A DNA stretch of 64,000 bases from the NCBI GenBank assembly GCA_022566535.1, contig JADFIR010000009.1:1228-65227 (forward strand), given 5' to 3'. Position numbers and translations under genes: made by a program. The notes beneath the pieces are model-generated. The model saw nothing but the letters and a program-made list of their open reading frames with translations. It ran no database searches and had not been told where the DNA came from. Below, piece by piece: positions 43,760 to 54,210 of this stretch (position 1 is the first letter of the stretch; the number at the start of each line of letters is the position of its first letter). This DNA comes from Planctomycetota bacterium (GTDB lineage Bacteria > Planctomycetota > Phycisphaerae > Phycisphaerales > SM1A02).

Positions 43760-44584
43760 ATGACCACCCTCGCTCCTTCGCATTTCGAGCAAATCGCCGA
43801 AATCGCCATGGGGCGATGGGGATTGAACCTCACTGATCGGAAGATGCAGCTCGTCTCCAACCGGCTGGCGAAGTTCCTTTACAAGTCGCGGTTCAACGAT
43901 GTTCAGGAATACCTTGAGCACCTCGAGGCCGAGGCGGATGAAGAGGACATGCTGGTGTTCTTCGACGTTCTGTCCACGAACGTCACCAGCTTCTTCCGCG
44001 AGCGGAAGCATTTCGATTATCTCCAACGGGAGTTCTACACGCCTCTGGCTCAGGGCAATCTCACGACGCCCGGGCGACGAATCCGGATCTGGTCGGCCGC
44101 TTGTTCCACTGGGCCCGAACCGTATTCGCTAGCTATACATGCCATTGACCACCTTCCCGACCTCGACACATGGGACTTCAAGATCCTCGCTACCGACCTG
44201 TCCAACTCGGCGATCCAGGACGCTCGGCGCGCCGTGTATCCCTTCAAGATGGTCGAGGACCTCGATCGCGGCCTGCTGAAGCGCCATTTCCTTCGCGGTC
44301 GAGGCAAACAAGCAGAGATGGTCCGGGTCGCCCCACATGTAAGGTGCCTGGTGACGGTTGGCCGGCTCAACCTGATGGACTCCTGGCCCATTCGCGGTCC
44401 GTTTGATGTCATCTTCTGCCGCAACGTCATGATTTATTTCGACAAGCCGACGCGGCAACGACTCGTCGTCCGCCTCTATGACCTGCTTCGAGGCGGCGGT
44501 CTGCTCGCCATCGGCAGCGCCGAAACCCTGTCGGGGTTGGATTCACAGTTTCGTACCGTTGAACCCTCCGTCTATGTGAAGTGA
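43760..44584 (+). CDS. cheR: Chemotaxis protein methyltransferase CheR
   Basis: Methylates receptor glutamates with SAM. In 274 residues it has an N-terminal helical domain (FEQIAEIAMGRWGLNLTDRK), FFRERKHFDYL, SAM-binding IWSAACSTGPEPYSLAI, the ILATDLSNSAIQDARRAVYP block and FDVIFCRNVMIYFD. It opens the run cheR-cheD-HDOD-cheY-cheX-cheB and lies downstream of the receptor it probably modifies. Confidence 0.95.
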   Translation: MTTLAPSHFEQIAEIAMGRWGLNLTDRKMQLVSNRLAKFLYKSRFNDVQEYLEHLEAEADEEDMLVFFDVLSTNVTSFFRERKHFDYLQREFYTPLAQGNLTTPGRRIRIWSAACSTGPEPYSLAIHAIDHLPDLDTWDFKILATDLSNSAIQDARRAVYPFKMVEDLDRGLLKRHFLRGRGKQAEMVRVAPHVRCLVTVGRLNLMDSWPIRGPFDVIFCRNVMIYFDKPTRQRLVVRLYDLLRGGGLLAIGSAETLSGLDSQFRTVEPSVYVK

Positions 44585-44600
44585 CCCCCAGAGGACCGTC

Positions 44601-45128
44601 GTGCCAGCATCCGCGACAACATATGCGAAGACCGAGATTGACGGCAAGGTAGTCGTCGGCGTGGCTGATCTCGCCGTGACGAAGGACCCAACCGCGACAC
44701 TCGTGACCTACGCGCTCGGATCGTGCATCGGCGTAACCATCTACGATCCGGCGGCAAAGGTTGCCGGAATACTGCACTTCATGTTGCCGGACTCGAGGAT
44801 CAACGCCGAGAAGGCCCAGCAGAGCCCCGCCATGTTTGCGGACACCGGTATTCCGCAGCTGTTCAAGAGCGCCTACAAGCTCGGGGCCAAGAAGCAGCGC
44901 TTGATCGTGTGCGCCGCGGGCGGGGCAGAAGTGCTCGACGATGACGGTCATTTCAAGGTTGGGTCGCGCAACCGGACGATGATCCGCAAGATCTTCTGGA
45001 AGAACAATATTCTTCTTGCGGCCGATGAAACCGGAGGGTCAATCAGTCGAACGTTGTCGCTGAAGGTGGCTGACGGCTCGGTGATCGTTCGCAACAGAGG
45101 TAAGGAGCGCGTGATATGGCCGCAGTAG
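44601..45128 (+). CDS. cheD: Chemoreceptor glutamine deamidase CheD
   Basis: A 175-residue protein with a GTG start and AGAGGA six bases upstream. The catalytic triad region is visible: TYALGSCIGVTIYD (Cys), VAGILHFMLPDS (His) and a later Thr. CheD deamidates receptor glutamines and, in Bacillus, works with CheC. Its end overlaps the HDOD gene. Confidence 0.93.
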   Translation: MPASATTYAKTEIDGKVVVGVADLAVTKDPTATLVTYALGSCIGVTIYDPAAKVAGILHFMLPDSRINAEKAQQSPAMFADTGIPQLFKSAYKLGAKKQRLIVCAAGGAEVLDDDGHFKVGSRNRTMIRKIFWKNNILLAADETGGSISRTLSLKVADGSVIVRNRGKERVIWPQ

Positions 45129-45988
45129 CCGACATTTTGGAAAGCGTGGACCGCCTGCCCGCCTTGCCGGGTACGGTCATCCGCCTCACCGCGATGCTAA
45201 CAGATGACCAGGCGGATCTCGGGGAAATCGAGGAGGTCGCCCGGCACGATGAAGCGCTGAGCATGGCCATCCTGCGCTTTGCGAATTCGGCCTTGTATGG
45301 TAGGGCTGGACGAGAGTTCAACCTTCGCCAGAGCATCGTCCGGCTGGGGGGCAAGATGCTCCTGAGGATCGCGCTGGAGCAGCAGGCGAGCAATCTGTTC
45401 GAGAGCGCGGGCGAGGCATACGGCTTGCGCCGCGGCGCGTTGTGGCGCGGCGCGGTTGGCGGGGCGTTCGCGGCTGAGGAAATAGCCAAGAAGCATGCAT
45501 TCCCCGACGTGGACCTTTGCTTCTTGTGCGGCCTGCTTCGAGATGTCGGCAAGCTGGTCATGGATGCGCATTACGGAGCGGACTATCTGCCGAGGGTGTC
45601 GCCGCATATCGCACCGGGCTGCACCGTGGTGGAGGGTGAGCGAGCGGCGTTCGGAGCCGACCACGCCCAGATCGGAGCCGAGCTGGCCCTGCGCTGGCGC
45701 CTACCACAACGCATCGCCGACGCTATTCGCTACCACCACGAGCCGCCGGCCGAAGAGCCGGATCATGACTTGCTGTTCGACATCGTCCATGCCGGCGACA
45801 TCATCTGCCTCTGGGCGGGGCTGGCTATCGGGCATGATGGCTTGCAGTACAAGCTGGCGCCGCATGTTCGCAGAGGTCTTAAGCTCGGCCGGCGAGAAGC
45901 GGAGCTGGATATAACGGTTACCTGGGGTCGCCTTCGTGAACTGGAAGAGATGATGGACGACTCGCCAACTCAAGGGAAGAGCACATGA
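45116..45988 (+). CDS. HDOD-domain signalling protein
   Basis: A 290-residue protein with AAGGAG eight bases before the ATG, inside the end of cheD. The HDOD domain covers most of it: SVDRLPALPGTVIRLTAMLT, ILRFANSALYGR, FLCGLLRDVGKLVMDAHYGA and ALRWRLPQRIADAIRYHHEP. HDOD proteins are HD-fold relatives that often lack full metal sites; here H-D pairs are partly kept (LLRDVGK). They usually act as regulatory scaffolds. Its stop overlaps the next cheY. Confidence 0.88.
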   Translation: MAAVADILESVDRLPALPGTVIRLTAMLTDDQADLGEIEEVARHDEALSMAILRFANSALYGRAGREFNLRQSIVRLGGKMLLRIALEQQASNLFESAGEAYGLRRGALWRGAVGGAFAAEEIAKKHAFPDVDLCFLCGLLRDVGKLVMDAHYGADYLPRVSPHIAPGCTVVEGERAAFGADHAQIGAELALRWRLPQRIADAIRYHHEPPAEEPDHDLLFDIVHAGDIICLWAGLAIGHDGLQYKLAPHVRRGLKLGRREAELDITVTWGRLRELEEMMDDSPTQGKST

Positions 45989-46364
45989 GCTGCAAGGTAC
46001 TGATTGTGGATGATTCGCGCCTCCTTCGCTCAGCCATCAAGAAGGTAGTCAAACTCGCCGGCATCAGCGAGGACCACATCTTCGAGGCCGGCAACGGCCA
46101 AGAAGCGCTTTTGGTGCTCGAGACGGTATGGATCGATCTGGTCCTATTGGACTTGAACATGCCGGTGATGGATGGCGAGCAATTCGCACGCGAGCTGCGG
46201 AAGAAGCCCGAGCTGAACGACGTCGCCATTGTGGTCGTCAGCACTGAAAGCAACAAGGAGCGCCTCGATCGCATGTTCGAGCTGGGCGCCGTTGAGACAT
46301 TGCACAAGCCGTTCGAACCGGAGGATCTCTGCCATCTCATCGAGAAAGTCTTGGGAGTGAAGCT

Positions 46365-46368
<4 letters not shown>
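45985..46368 (+). CDS. cheY: CheY-like response regulator
   Basis: A 127-residue receiver domain: CKVLIVDDSRLLRSAIKKV, LVLLDLNMPVMDG (phospho-Asp), VVVSTES and LHKPFEPED. There is no output domain. The ATGA overlap on both sides couples it to the HDOD and cheX genes. Confidence 0.93.
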
Positions 46369-47920
<1,552 letters not shown>

Positions 47921-47952
47921 CCAGCTGATTGCGTCGCCTCATTAGCCCGAAA

Positions 47953-48122
47953 GATTCACCACAGAGCCACAGAGGGCACGGACCGTAACAGATGTCTCGA
48001 TCGGCGACGGGGCACATTGTTTCTGCGCCAGCGCACAGCGCAATCTTGTCCCTTGCGCCTTGTGATTCATTATGTCCCCTGTATCAAACCTCTGTGTTCT
48101 CTGCGCCTCTGTGGTGATGAAT
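47953..48122. repeat. Element with CACAGAGGCACAGAG inverted ends
   Basis: The left end GATTCACCACAGAGCCACAG (47953 on) and the reverse of the right end ATTCATCACCACAGAGGCGC (reading back from 48122) match over about 30 bases. About 110 bases lie between them with no coding frame. This is the shape of a small non-autonomous element or of a decayed repeat pair. Confidence 0.5.
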
Positions 48123-48130
48123 AATCCGTG

Positions 48131-48457
48131 TTAGTGAGCTGGACACGTTTCACTTGACGGTTGGCTTGTCTGGCCGCTGCCATAGATCTCGTGCTTCGGC
48201 TGTGTCGCCAGCACGTTCTTCTGGCCCCAGTCCGTGACGTTCTTGAAGCGGTCAGACTCGATGAACGCGGTGAACGCAGCTTCATCCGTCCATTCGGAGA
48301 TGATCAGGTAATCGTGCTCACTGTACACATCCCGGTAGAGATGAGTTTCGCCGTGGCCGGACATTTCGTTCATGATCTGGATCACCTTGGTGAAGACCGC
48401 GATGAACTCGTCATCTTTGCCCTGGATGATGTTGTAATTCATGCCAATAGTGATCAT
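48131..48457 (-). CDS. Antibiotic biosynthesis monooxygenase (ABM)-like protein
   Basis: A 108-residue protein from the ATG at 48457 with AGGAG eight bases upstream. It has the dimeric ferredoxin-like ABM fold: MITIGMNYNIIQGKDDEFIA, VFTKVIQIMNEM, HLYRDVYSEHDYLIISEWTD and AFTAFIESDRFKNV. Such proteins include small oxygenases and heme-related enzymes; the exact activity cannot be told. Confidence 0.8.
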   Translation of the reverse strand: MITIGMNYNIIQGKDDEFIAVFTKVIQIMNEMSGHGETHLYRDVYSEHDYLIISEWTDEAAFTAFIESDRFKNVTDWGQKNVLATQPKHEIYGSGQTSQPSSETCPAH

Positions 48458-48556
48458 CGTGGATACTCCTGTCACCGGAGGTCTGATTCCTACCAATCTT
48501 ATCGAAAGAAGTCGAGCATGGTCATGACCGCTGTGGCGGATTATCGCCCAGTCGCG

Positions 48557-49744
48557 TCATTCCACATACGGCAATCTGGCGGGCCGCGCGATCACCGCTC
48601 GCCTAGTTGAGCCGTCGGCGTCCTTGACGGCGCCATTGGGCAACCCGGCATCCGAAGGCTTCACAGCCCGCAGCGAACACCTGAGGAGCTCCTGTCGCAA
48701 CTCGCGTTCGATGAAATCGACCAGCTTGCCCATCGCATCAACCCCCACGGCGTCGGCGATATCCCGCCGATAGATCGACGTTGCGTTGATGTCGTAGAAC
48801 CAGGCCGTTCCGTTGCCCGACTCAACAAACTCCACACCTCCAACCTCCAGGTTCGCAGCAGTTACGATCCGGCGGGCCTGAGCAACAGCGGCCGGCGCAA
48901 TGTCCGGATACGGCTCGAACTCGACATGCGGCTGATCGCCACACATCGGATCGGCGACCTGTCGCACGCAACTATCAGCCGGGCAGAGATTGAACGTGTT
49001 GGTCGCGCGAACACGCATCGCGTACACGAACTGACCGTCGATGAACTCTGCACGAATGACTGCTCCATCGTCCGCGACGAGTCGCTCCTGCAAGAGCAGC
49101 AGATGGTCGGGCCCGAACAGGTTCAGATCGCCATTCAGCAGTGAGACGAGATGCTCATAGGTTTCAATCAGTCGAATAAGGGCGCCGCTGCCCCCGCAGT
49201 TCGGCTTCAGAATCGCCGGGAACGGAAAGGCACGGGCGAGCTGGGCGATCTGCTTGCGGTTGTTGAACAGAATCGACCGCGGCGCGCGAACCCCCAGCCG
49301 CTTGAACAGCAGAAGTTGCGCGAATTTGCTCGTCTCCAAAGAGAACGACACAGCTCCATTGATCACGCGGCGCCCCTCAGCGCTGAGCAACTCCAGCATC
49401 GACCTGGCGTACGGAATCGCCGGACCATGGCCGCGAAGATAAGAGCTCGGACTGACGCGGTTGAACACGACCGGATAGGCCGGCGGTTGTTCGAGCATCA
49501 GCGCCGCATCGTCCATTCGGATCGCGGTGTAAGGGATGCTCCGCGTCGCGAGTTCGTCGAACAGATCGCCGAGCCAGGCATCGTTCTCGTACAGGATGCC
49601 GAGACGCTGATCGTCAGGCCGTTTAGAGACTGTTTCAGAACCCTCTCCCCTCAAGGGGAGAGGGCAGGGTGAGGGGTGATTCGCCCCGGGTCGCCGTGAC
49701 TCAGTATCCTTGATCGTTTCATTGGTGTTTCGGAAGTCGTTCAC
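48557..49744 (-). CDS. RimK-like ATP-grasp protein
   Basis: About 395 residues from the GTG at 49744, which has a strong GAGGAGG site. The ATP-grasp parts are visible: PFPAILKPNCGGSGALIRLI (ATP lysine and loop), LLQERLVADDGAVIRAEFID and late VGGVEFVESGNGTAWFYDIN (metal residues). It most likely ligates an amino group to a carboxylate, as RimK relatives do. Residues about 24-37 (HPSPCPLPLRGEGSE) are the translation of a REP-like element inserted in frame before the conserved fold begins at RLGILYENDAWLGDL, so translation tolerates it. Confidence 0.82.
   Translation of the reverse strand: MNDFRNTNETIKDTESRRPGANHPSPCPLPLRGEGSETVSKRPDDQRLGILYENDAWLGDLFDELATRSIPYTAIRMDDAALMLEQPPAYPVVFNRVSPSSYLRGHGPAIPYARSMLELLSAEGRRVINGAVSFSLETSKFAQLLLFKRLGVRAPRSILFNNRKQIAQLARAFPFPAILKPNCGGSGALIRLIETYEHLVSLLNGDLNLFGPDHLLLLQERLVADDGAVIRAEFIDGQFVYAMRVRATNTFNLCPADSCVRQVADPMCGDQPHVEFEPYPDIAPAAVAQARRIVTAANLEVGGVEFVESGNGTAWFYDINATSIYRRDIADAVGVDAMGKLVDFIERELRQELLRCSLRAVKPSDAGLPNGAVKDADGSTRRAVIARPARLPYVE
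49641..49677 (+). repeat. CCCTCTCCCC REP-like element, copy 2
   Basis: CCCTCTCCCCT-CA-AGGGGAGAGGG followed by CAGGGTGAGGGG. It lies inside the N-terminal coding part of the ATP-grasp gene and keeps its frame. Confidence 0.75.
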
Positions 49745-50193
49745 TAGTCCTCCTCGTGTAATACATCGCCGCCGACACGTTCCGGCTGCTGGGGGCGCTT
49801 CGTTCGTCGGCGCCAATCGGTAGCGTCCGCTCGACTCCGGGCGCGTCGAGGACGCCGGTCATCGTCATATTTCGCAGGGGATCGGCTGCCGATGCGTAGC
49901 CGCAACTACGGCCGACAACCGCTCATACAGATGCACGCGGAGCGAACGGCCCGTTGAAACCGAGCCGATCTCACAGCTGCTTCACCGCAAGAAGGGCTAG
50001 AGATGCCGAATGCAAGATGCACGGTGTGTTCCATAATCGGAGCCTACCCATATGGTTATAAACCATGAGACGCCGCAGTCAAGAAAAAAATCACAATTCC
50101 GGCATTCACCGCCAGCCGCATCACCGTCGCTGTCCGTATCGCCCGTCGGCAGGCCGAACGGGACGCCGTAGCTGGAGCATTTGAAGGCACAAT
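49745..50193. other. Intergenic region with a decayed repeat
   Basis: Contains the ribosome site and probable promoter of the ATP-grasp gene and, at 50109-50172, one of two copies of a 64-base repeat. No complete gene was found. Confidence 0.4.
50109..50172 (-). repeat. 64-base repeat encoding a Ca-loop-like peptide, copy 1
   Basis: On the minus strand it reads SYGVPFGLPTGDTDSDGDA. The copy at 51465-51528 reads SYGVPFGMPKGDTDSDGDA. Each copy lies downstream of the stop of a zinc-ribbon membrane protein gene. DTDSDGD is the type of sequence found in calcium-binding repeats. Confidence 0.7.
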
Positions 50194-51303
50194 TCAGCTG
50201 CGGGCCGCCCAGATCGATCGGGCTTCGGCCGCGACCCGCCGCAGCGCCGCTGCGTACAGGAAAAGCAGCACGAGCGCCCAGATCCCGAACACCAACGTCC
50301 CGATTCCGGCCAGGCACCCGGCACCGACAATGGTGAGCAGGAAGGCCGAAACCCCCGGCCCCAGTGGGCCTGCTGCGCCGGCAGCTCGCATCATTTGCGG
50401 CATCATGAGCACAATACCGACGGAAAAGACGACCCCGACTGCCGAGCAGGACACATAGCCCCACATCACCATTCGCGTCTGCTTCGCCAGCGATTCGCGG
50501 GGTATTCGCAGCGCGAGTTGCCGCAGATAGATCAATCCCGCGCCAGTGCCGATCAAGGCGATCATGCTCAGGGCGATATTGCCGGCCATAGCGATCGTTA
50601 AGAGTGGAGTGAACGTGGGTCCAGGTGTTCCGCCGACCGTGCCACCGAACGGATTGACGATCAGCCCGAGGGGGGCGGCCGCCACCCGGGCCAGGATGCA
50701 CCAGCGTGCCAGTCGTCGGGCGGTCAGGGGATGCTCCGCCTCAGCCTGCCCAGGGTCCGCCGTGGTGAGCATCCACACCCCGATCACGGTGATCAACGAC
50801 AGCGCTGCGCCGATCGCGCCGGTGATGGCGGTGGTCATCGTCATCATTGTCGTGCCTGTGGGCGTGAGCAACATGATCGCAGACCCAACAACGATCCCAT
50901 AGGCGACGTAGACCAAGAGGCCGATGATGATCAGGTGCAGTCCTCTGGCCATGCGGCCAACCCACGCCGGATCGCAGAACTGCAGCAGGTCGCCGTGGAT
51001 CGACCGGCCGATGGGCGTCGAGCACTCGGGACATGCGGCCTGGGGGTTGAGCCCGCGCAGGTTGTATCCGCAGCTGCGGCAGGTGAGATCTTTGGCAAGC
51101 CGCCCCGCATCGTCGAGCCGAACCTCGCGTCGCTCGGGTGCGGTCGGCGGCGCGGCAACTACCGGCGGAGCCGCGAGCGATGTCGGCGCCTTGCGGCCGG
51201 TGCGGCAGCGAAAGCAATAGCCGCTGCTCGACCAGGTGGGGCAACCACAGCCTAGACACTGGGTGGGCTCTGAGGTTTCTTTGACCGGCGGTTTCGTGGA
51301 CAC
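50194..51303 (-). CDS. Zinc-ribbon multi-pass membrane protein
   Basis: A 369-residue protein with two N-terminal zinc ribbons (CLGCGCPTW...CFRC and LTCRSCGYNLRGLNPQAACP then ECS) followed by at least five hydrophobic helices, e.g. GLHLIIIGLLVYVAYGIVVG and LIGTGAGLIYLRQLALRI. The 'LTCxxCGYNLRGL' ribbon is a common hallmark of Planctomycetes membrane proteins of unknown role. It is downstream of the related ribbon protein at 51543. Confidence 0.75.
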   Translation of the reverse strand: MSTKPPVKETSEPTQCLGCGCPTWSSSGYCFRCRTGRKAPTSLAAPPVVAAPPTAPERREVRLDDAGRLAKDLTCRSCGYNLRGLNPQAACPECSTPIGRSIHGDLLQFCDPAWVGRMARGLHLIIIGLLVYVAYGIVVGSAIMLLTPTGTTMMTMTTAITGAIGAALSLITVIGVWMLTTADPGQAEAEHPLTARRLARWCILARVAAAPLGLIVNPFGGTVGGTPGPTFTPLLTIAMAGNIALSMIALIGTGAGLIYLRQLALRIPRESLAKQTRMVMWGYVSCSAVGVVFSVGIVLMMPQMMRAAGAAGPLGPGVSAFLLTIVGAGCLAGIGTLVFGIWALVLLFLYAAALRRVAAEARSIWAARS

Positions 51304-51464
51304 CGACCGCAGGGTACATCGCGGGGAGACGAGGAGGAAACTTGCGCGCCGCCGCGTCAGGCGATCAGACCATCACCGGCTCCACGAGTCCCTTCATCTG
51401 CGGGGTCGTAACCCCTGGGCGTGTGGTTCAGCGGACCCGCGTGAATCATGTTAACCCGGTGGCG

Positions 51465-51528
51465 CCGACCGCATCACCATCGCTATCCGTGTCGCCCTTG
51501 GGCATGCCGAACGGGACGCCGTAGCTGC
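51465..51528 (-). repeat. 64-base repeat encoding a Ca-loop-like peptide, copy 2
   Basis: Near-identical to 50109-50172, with conserved CCGAACGGGACGCCGTAGCTG. It sits 15 bases after the stop of the gene at 51543 (on the minus strand), a position matching copy 1 behind the gene at 50194. Confidence 0.7.
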
Positions 51529-51542
51529 CGCCCGCGTTCCAA

Positions 51543-52235
51543 CTATCCGTCCTGATACCCGCACTCGGGGCACGTGTTCTGTTCCGGCAGAAGCAGGTAC
51601 GCACACGCCGGGCATCGACTGTGAGCGCGACGAATGCTTCCCCTAATCCTGCGAAACGCCCACGCTGAGAACCACGCAAATACGGCCACCACAACGCAGA
51701 GCGGGGCGGCAACATACAGGGAGTTGATTAGCAGTCCGACCGGTAGGATCCTGAGTTCCCAGCCTCCGAACGTCGGATGCGGCGGTGCTTGCCCGGGAAG
51801 GCCCAAGTAAATACGCTCGACGGCCATTCCGCCGGGCAGCTCGACACCAACGCGCCACGCATGGGTGGTCGGGGATATCAGCACTCCACCGCGGATCATG
51901 GGGAACTGCGTTTTCATCCGATATGCGATCAATCCGTAGAGCAGACGCGCGCCGTGTGGGGCGGGGGCGCCGTCGGCGTTCAATCCGTCACGACCGCGGA
52001 CTGTCGTTGGTGCAACGATGTTGGTCGTGGTACCGGCGGGAGGTAGAGGACCAACCCGCGATTTCCACCAGGCAGTCTCATCATGGCCGACGACAGGGAC
52101 GACGACCAACTGCCAGCTGCTCCACGTTCCGCGCGTGAACAGAAGATGGTCGACGGCGAGGACAATCGCCGTCGACCCGATAATGCTTAGCACTACCGCC
52201 AGGACGATTCTCATCACCGCCGGGACGATTCTCAT
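51543..52235 (-). CDS. Membrane protein with C-terminal zinc ribbon
   Basis: About 230 residues from the ATG at 52235. An N-terminal membrane helix (IVPAVMRIVLAVVLSIIGST), an outer domain, a second helix (SLYVAAPLCVVVAVFAWFSA) and a cytoplasmic zinc ribbon CPACAYLLLPEQNTCPECGY at the end. No family recognised. It is probably co-transcribed with the 52331 and 50194 genes. Confidence 0.65.
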   Translation of the reverse strand: MRIVPAVMRIVLAVVLSIIGSTAIVLAVDHLLFTRGTWSSWQLVVVPVVGHDETAWWKSRVGPLPPAGTTTNIVAPTTVRGRDGLNADGAPAPHGARLLYGLIAYRMKTQFPMIRGGVLISPTTHAWRVGVELPGGMAVERIYLGLPGQAPPHPTFGGWELRILPVGLLINSLYVAAPLCVVVAVFAWFSAWAFRRIRGSIRRAHSRCPACAYLLLPEQNTCPECGYQDG

Positions 52236-52330
52236 CTTGCGGCCGCCACAGAGTGCTTCATGGCGGAAAGTTGTACCTGTCCCGACTTTCCTCCGACTCT
52301 CCAGTTCGAAAATCCACCCCAACCTTCCAG

Positions 52331-52648
52331 TTAGGCGTCTTTGTTTTCAGCCTGAGCAAGCCGCCGCATCTTCGGTCGAGCCTCATTCATGGCCACCACC
52401 TTAAGCAGCATGCCACCAGCGAGAGCTACGAACGGAAATGCTACAAGTACGATGAGAGGACCATAACCTTTACGATAATCGAAGATCGACATGGCGAGCC
52501 ATACTACGAGATTCAGAGCAAAGAAGGTAGCGAGCGTCCGAATCCTTGTTAATCCATACCATAGGCATCGAACCCAGAGCTGTTTGCGCCTGGCGCGCGG
52601 CAAGTGCGAGATCTCCGGGATTGACTTTAGTGACCAATAGAAAGCCAT
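52331..52648 (-). CDS. Small membrane hypothetical protein
   Basis: A 105-residue protein with a basic N-terminal part and two membrane helices (LATFFALNLVVWLAMSIFDY and LIVLVAFPFVALAGGMLLKV). No family recognised. It lies upstream of the zinc-ribbon membrane protein genes on the same strand. Confidence 0.6.
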   Translation of the reverse strand: MAFYWSLKSIPEISHLPRARRKQLWVRCLWYGLTRIRTLATFFALNLVVWLAMSIFDYRKGYGPLIVLVAFPFVALAGGMLLKVVAMNEARPKMRRLAQAENKDA

Positions 52649-52680
52649 GAGGGACTCGCGGGACAGTTACCACTTTGTGC

Positions 52681-53670
52681 TCAGGTCAGCGCGGGTTCCT
52701 TTTCCTTCTTCGGCTCCTGCGTGTACTGCGTCGGCTCATGGTTCACCGGGCCGCAGTGGATGACGTTGGCCCGGAGGCGCCGGCCGATGATCTCTTCAGC
52801 TCGTTTGCCGTTTTCGATCATCATGGTGATGTCGATACCGGTGTCCACGCTCATCTCCTGGAGTAGGCACACCAGGTCCTCGGTGCAGGTGTTGCCGGTA
52901 AAGCCGAACTGATACATTTCGGCGCCGCTGGCGGGCTGGCCGCCGATCGCCCCCAGCGAGGTGTCCACGTAGCGCAGGCCGAGCTCGAGCGCGGCGAAGG
53001 TGTTGACGATGCCATTGCCGCGAGTGTCATGGAAGTGGGCGATGAACTCGACATCCGCAAAGAGCGATTGCAGCTCGCCAATGCGCCGGCGGACCTGAAG
53101 CGGGTTGGCGGCGCCGGTCGTGTCGCCGAGCATGATCGTCTGGGCGCCGTGATCGAGATAGAACTGCGTCAGGTCGATGACATTCTCGATCGGCACATCA
53201 CCGGCTATGGGGCAGCCGTAGACCGTGCCGGGGCATCCGATGATTTTGACGCCGAGATCGAGGGCCCGCTTCATGATCGCTGCATGCGCGCGTTTGGCCT
53301 CATCGTGGGAAAGCCGAAAGTTGACGAGGTTATGCGCTTCGCTGGCCGAGATCATGAGAATGATCTCATCGGCTCCGTAACCCTCCTTCCGGCAAACCTC
53401 GAAGCGCTCGAACCCCTTGGCGTTGGGCATCAGCACCACATAGCTAACGTTGGGCGAGCGGTCGATACGCTTCAGCACGTCCACGCAATCGGCGAACTGG
53501 GGCAGGAGCTTGGGATGCGAGAAGCTCGTCACCTCCAGCTTCTTCACCCCCGAAGCGATGATGCGATTGATCATCTCAATCTTCTGCTGGGTGGGGATGA
53601 TCTTGGGGATGGATTGGAGCCCGTCGCGGGCCCAACATTCGCACATGTTCACCGATTCGGGTAGGGTCAT
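52681..53670 (-). CDS. Hydroxymethylglutaryl-CoA lyase-like enzyme
   Basis: A 329-residue DRE-TIM barrel enzyme from the ATG at 53670 (GAGGAAA upstream). CECWARDGLQSIPKIIPTQQ carries the RDGLQ metal/catalytic motif; VEVTSFSHPKLLPQFAD, GDTTGAANPLQVRRRIGEL and HFHDTRGNGIVN (metal His pair) follow. The late GFTGNTCTEDLVCLLQEM matches the HMG-CoA lyase loop except that the catalytic Cys region reads GNTCTEDL. HMG-CoA lyase makes acetoacetate and acetyl-CoA in leucine breakdown; a related aldolase role is possible. Confidence 0.85.
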   Translation of the reverse strand: MTLPESVNMCECWARDGLQSIPKIIPTQQKIEMINRIIASGVKKLEVTSFSHPKLLPQFADCVDVLKRIDRSPNVSYVVLMPNAKGFERFEVCRKEGYGADEIILMISASEAHNLVNFRLSHDEAKRAHAAIMKRALDLGVKIIGCPGTVYGCPIAGDVPIENVIDLTQFYLDHGAQTIMLGDTTGAANPLQVRRRIGELQSLFADVEFIAHFHDTRGNGIVNTFAALELGLRYVDTSLGAIGGQPASGAEMYQFGFTGNTCTEDLVCLLQEMSVDTGIDITMMIENGKRAEEIIGRRLRANVIHCGPVNHEPTQYTQEPKKEKEPALT

Positions 53671-53830
53671 CGTGTTTCCTCGCCGGTTGCTGATGCGCAG
53701 TGGTGCTGCCGACCGATACGCCGACATGTGGACCAGTCCCCCCGGCCGGTATGGTACTTGACAACGGCGGCGGTAGGGCGATAGTGCCCGGTCTTGGAGC
53801 CTCATCCTGCATCACGAGGAATGCCCTGCA

Positions 53831-54091
53831 ATGACTGATTCCGACAGAAGTGGCGATGTACCGGGAAGCTACCGCCCGACGGCCGATGAAGTTGACGATC
53901 TCATCCGACGGGCCGCAAGCCATCGTCTGGGGACTGATTTTCTGCTTCACGGCACGCTCGACGCGGTGGCTGCAACCTTCCAGGCCCACGCCTTTGTGGT
54001 CGAGGCTGCTCGCAACGTCCTCGCCGACACCCCGCATCGGCCGGAAATCAAAACCACATCAGCGGCCGCTCGCGCCGCCACTCGCGCTTGA
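53831..54091 (+). CDS. Small hypothetical protein
   Basis: An 86-residue protein with GAGGAA about ten bases before the ATG. It contains GSYRPTADEVDDLIRRAASH and a helical middle (LDAVAATFQAHAFVVEAARN). No domain recognised. It ends 119 bases before lpxB on the same strand. Confidence 0.5.
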   Translation: MTDSDRSGDVPGSYRPTADEVDDLIRRAASHRLGTDFLLHGTLDAVAATFQAHAFVVEAARNVLADTPHRPEIKTTSAAARAATRA

Positions 54092-54210
54092 AGCGCTCAA
54101 GGAGCGAGCCGACCGGCCCGATCGTCGCCGAGTATGTCGAGTTTCTTGAGAAATCGCGGCGCGGCCTGTGCCCCGGTCACGGCCAGACGAAGCGCAACCT
54201 GGTGAGGTAA

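Noticed and set aside
54092-54210. Extension of the 53831 gene by frameshift into a coding-like stretch before lpxB
   Set aside because: The stretch EYVEFLEKSRRGLCPGHG looks coding-like, but joining it needs two frame changes and no family supports it.
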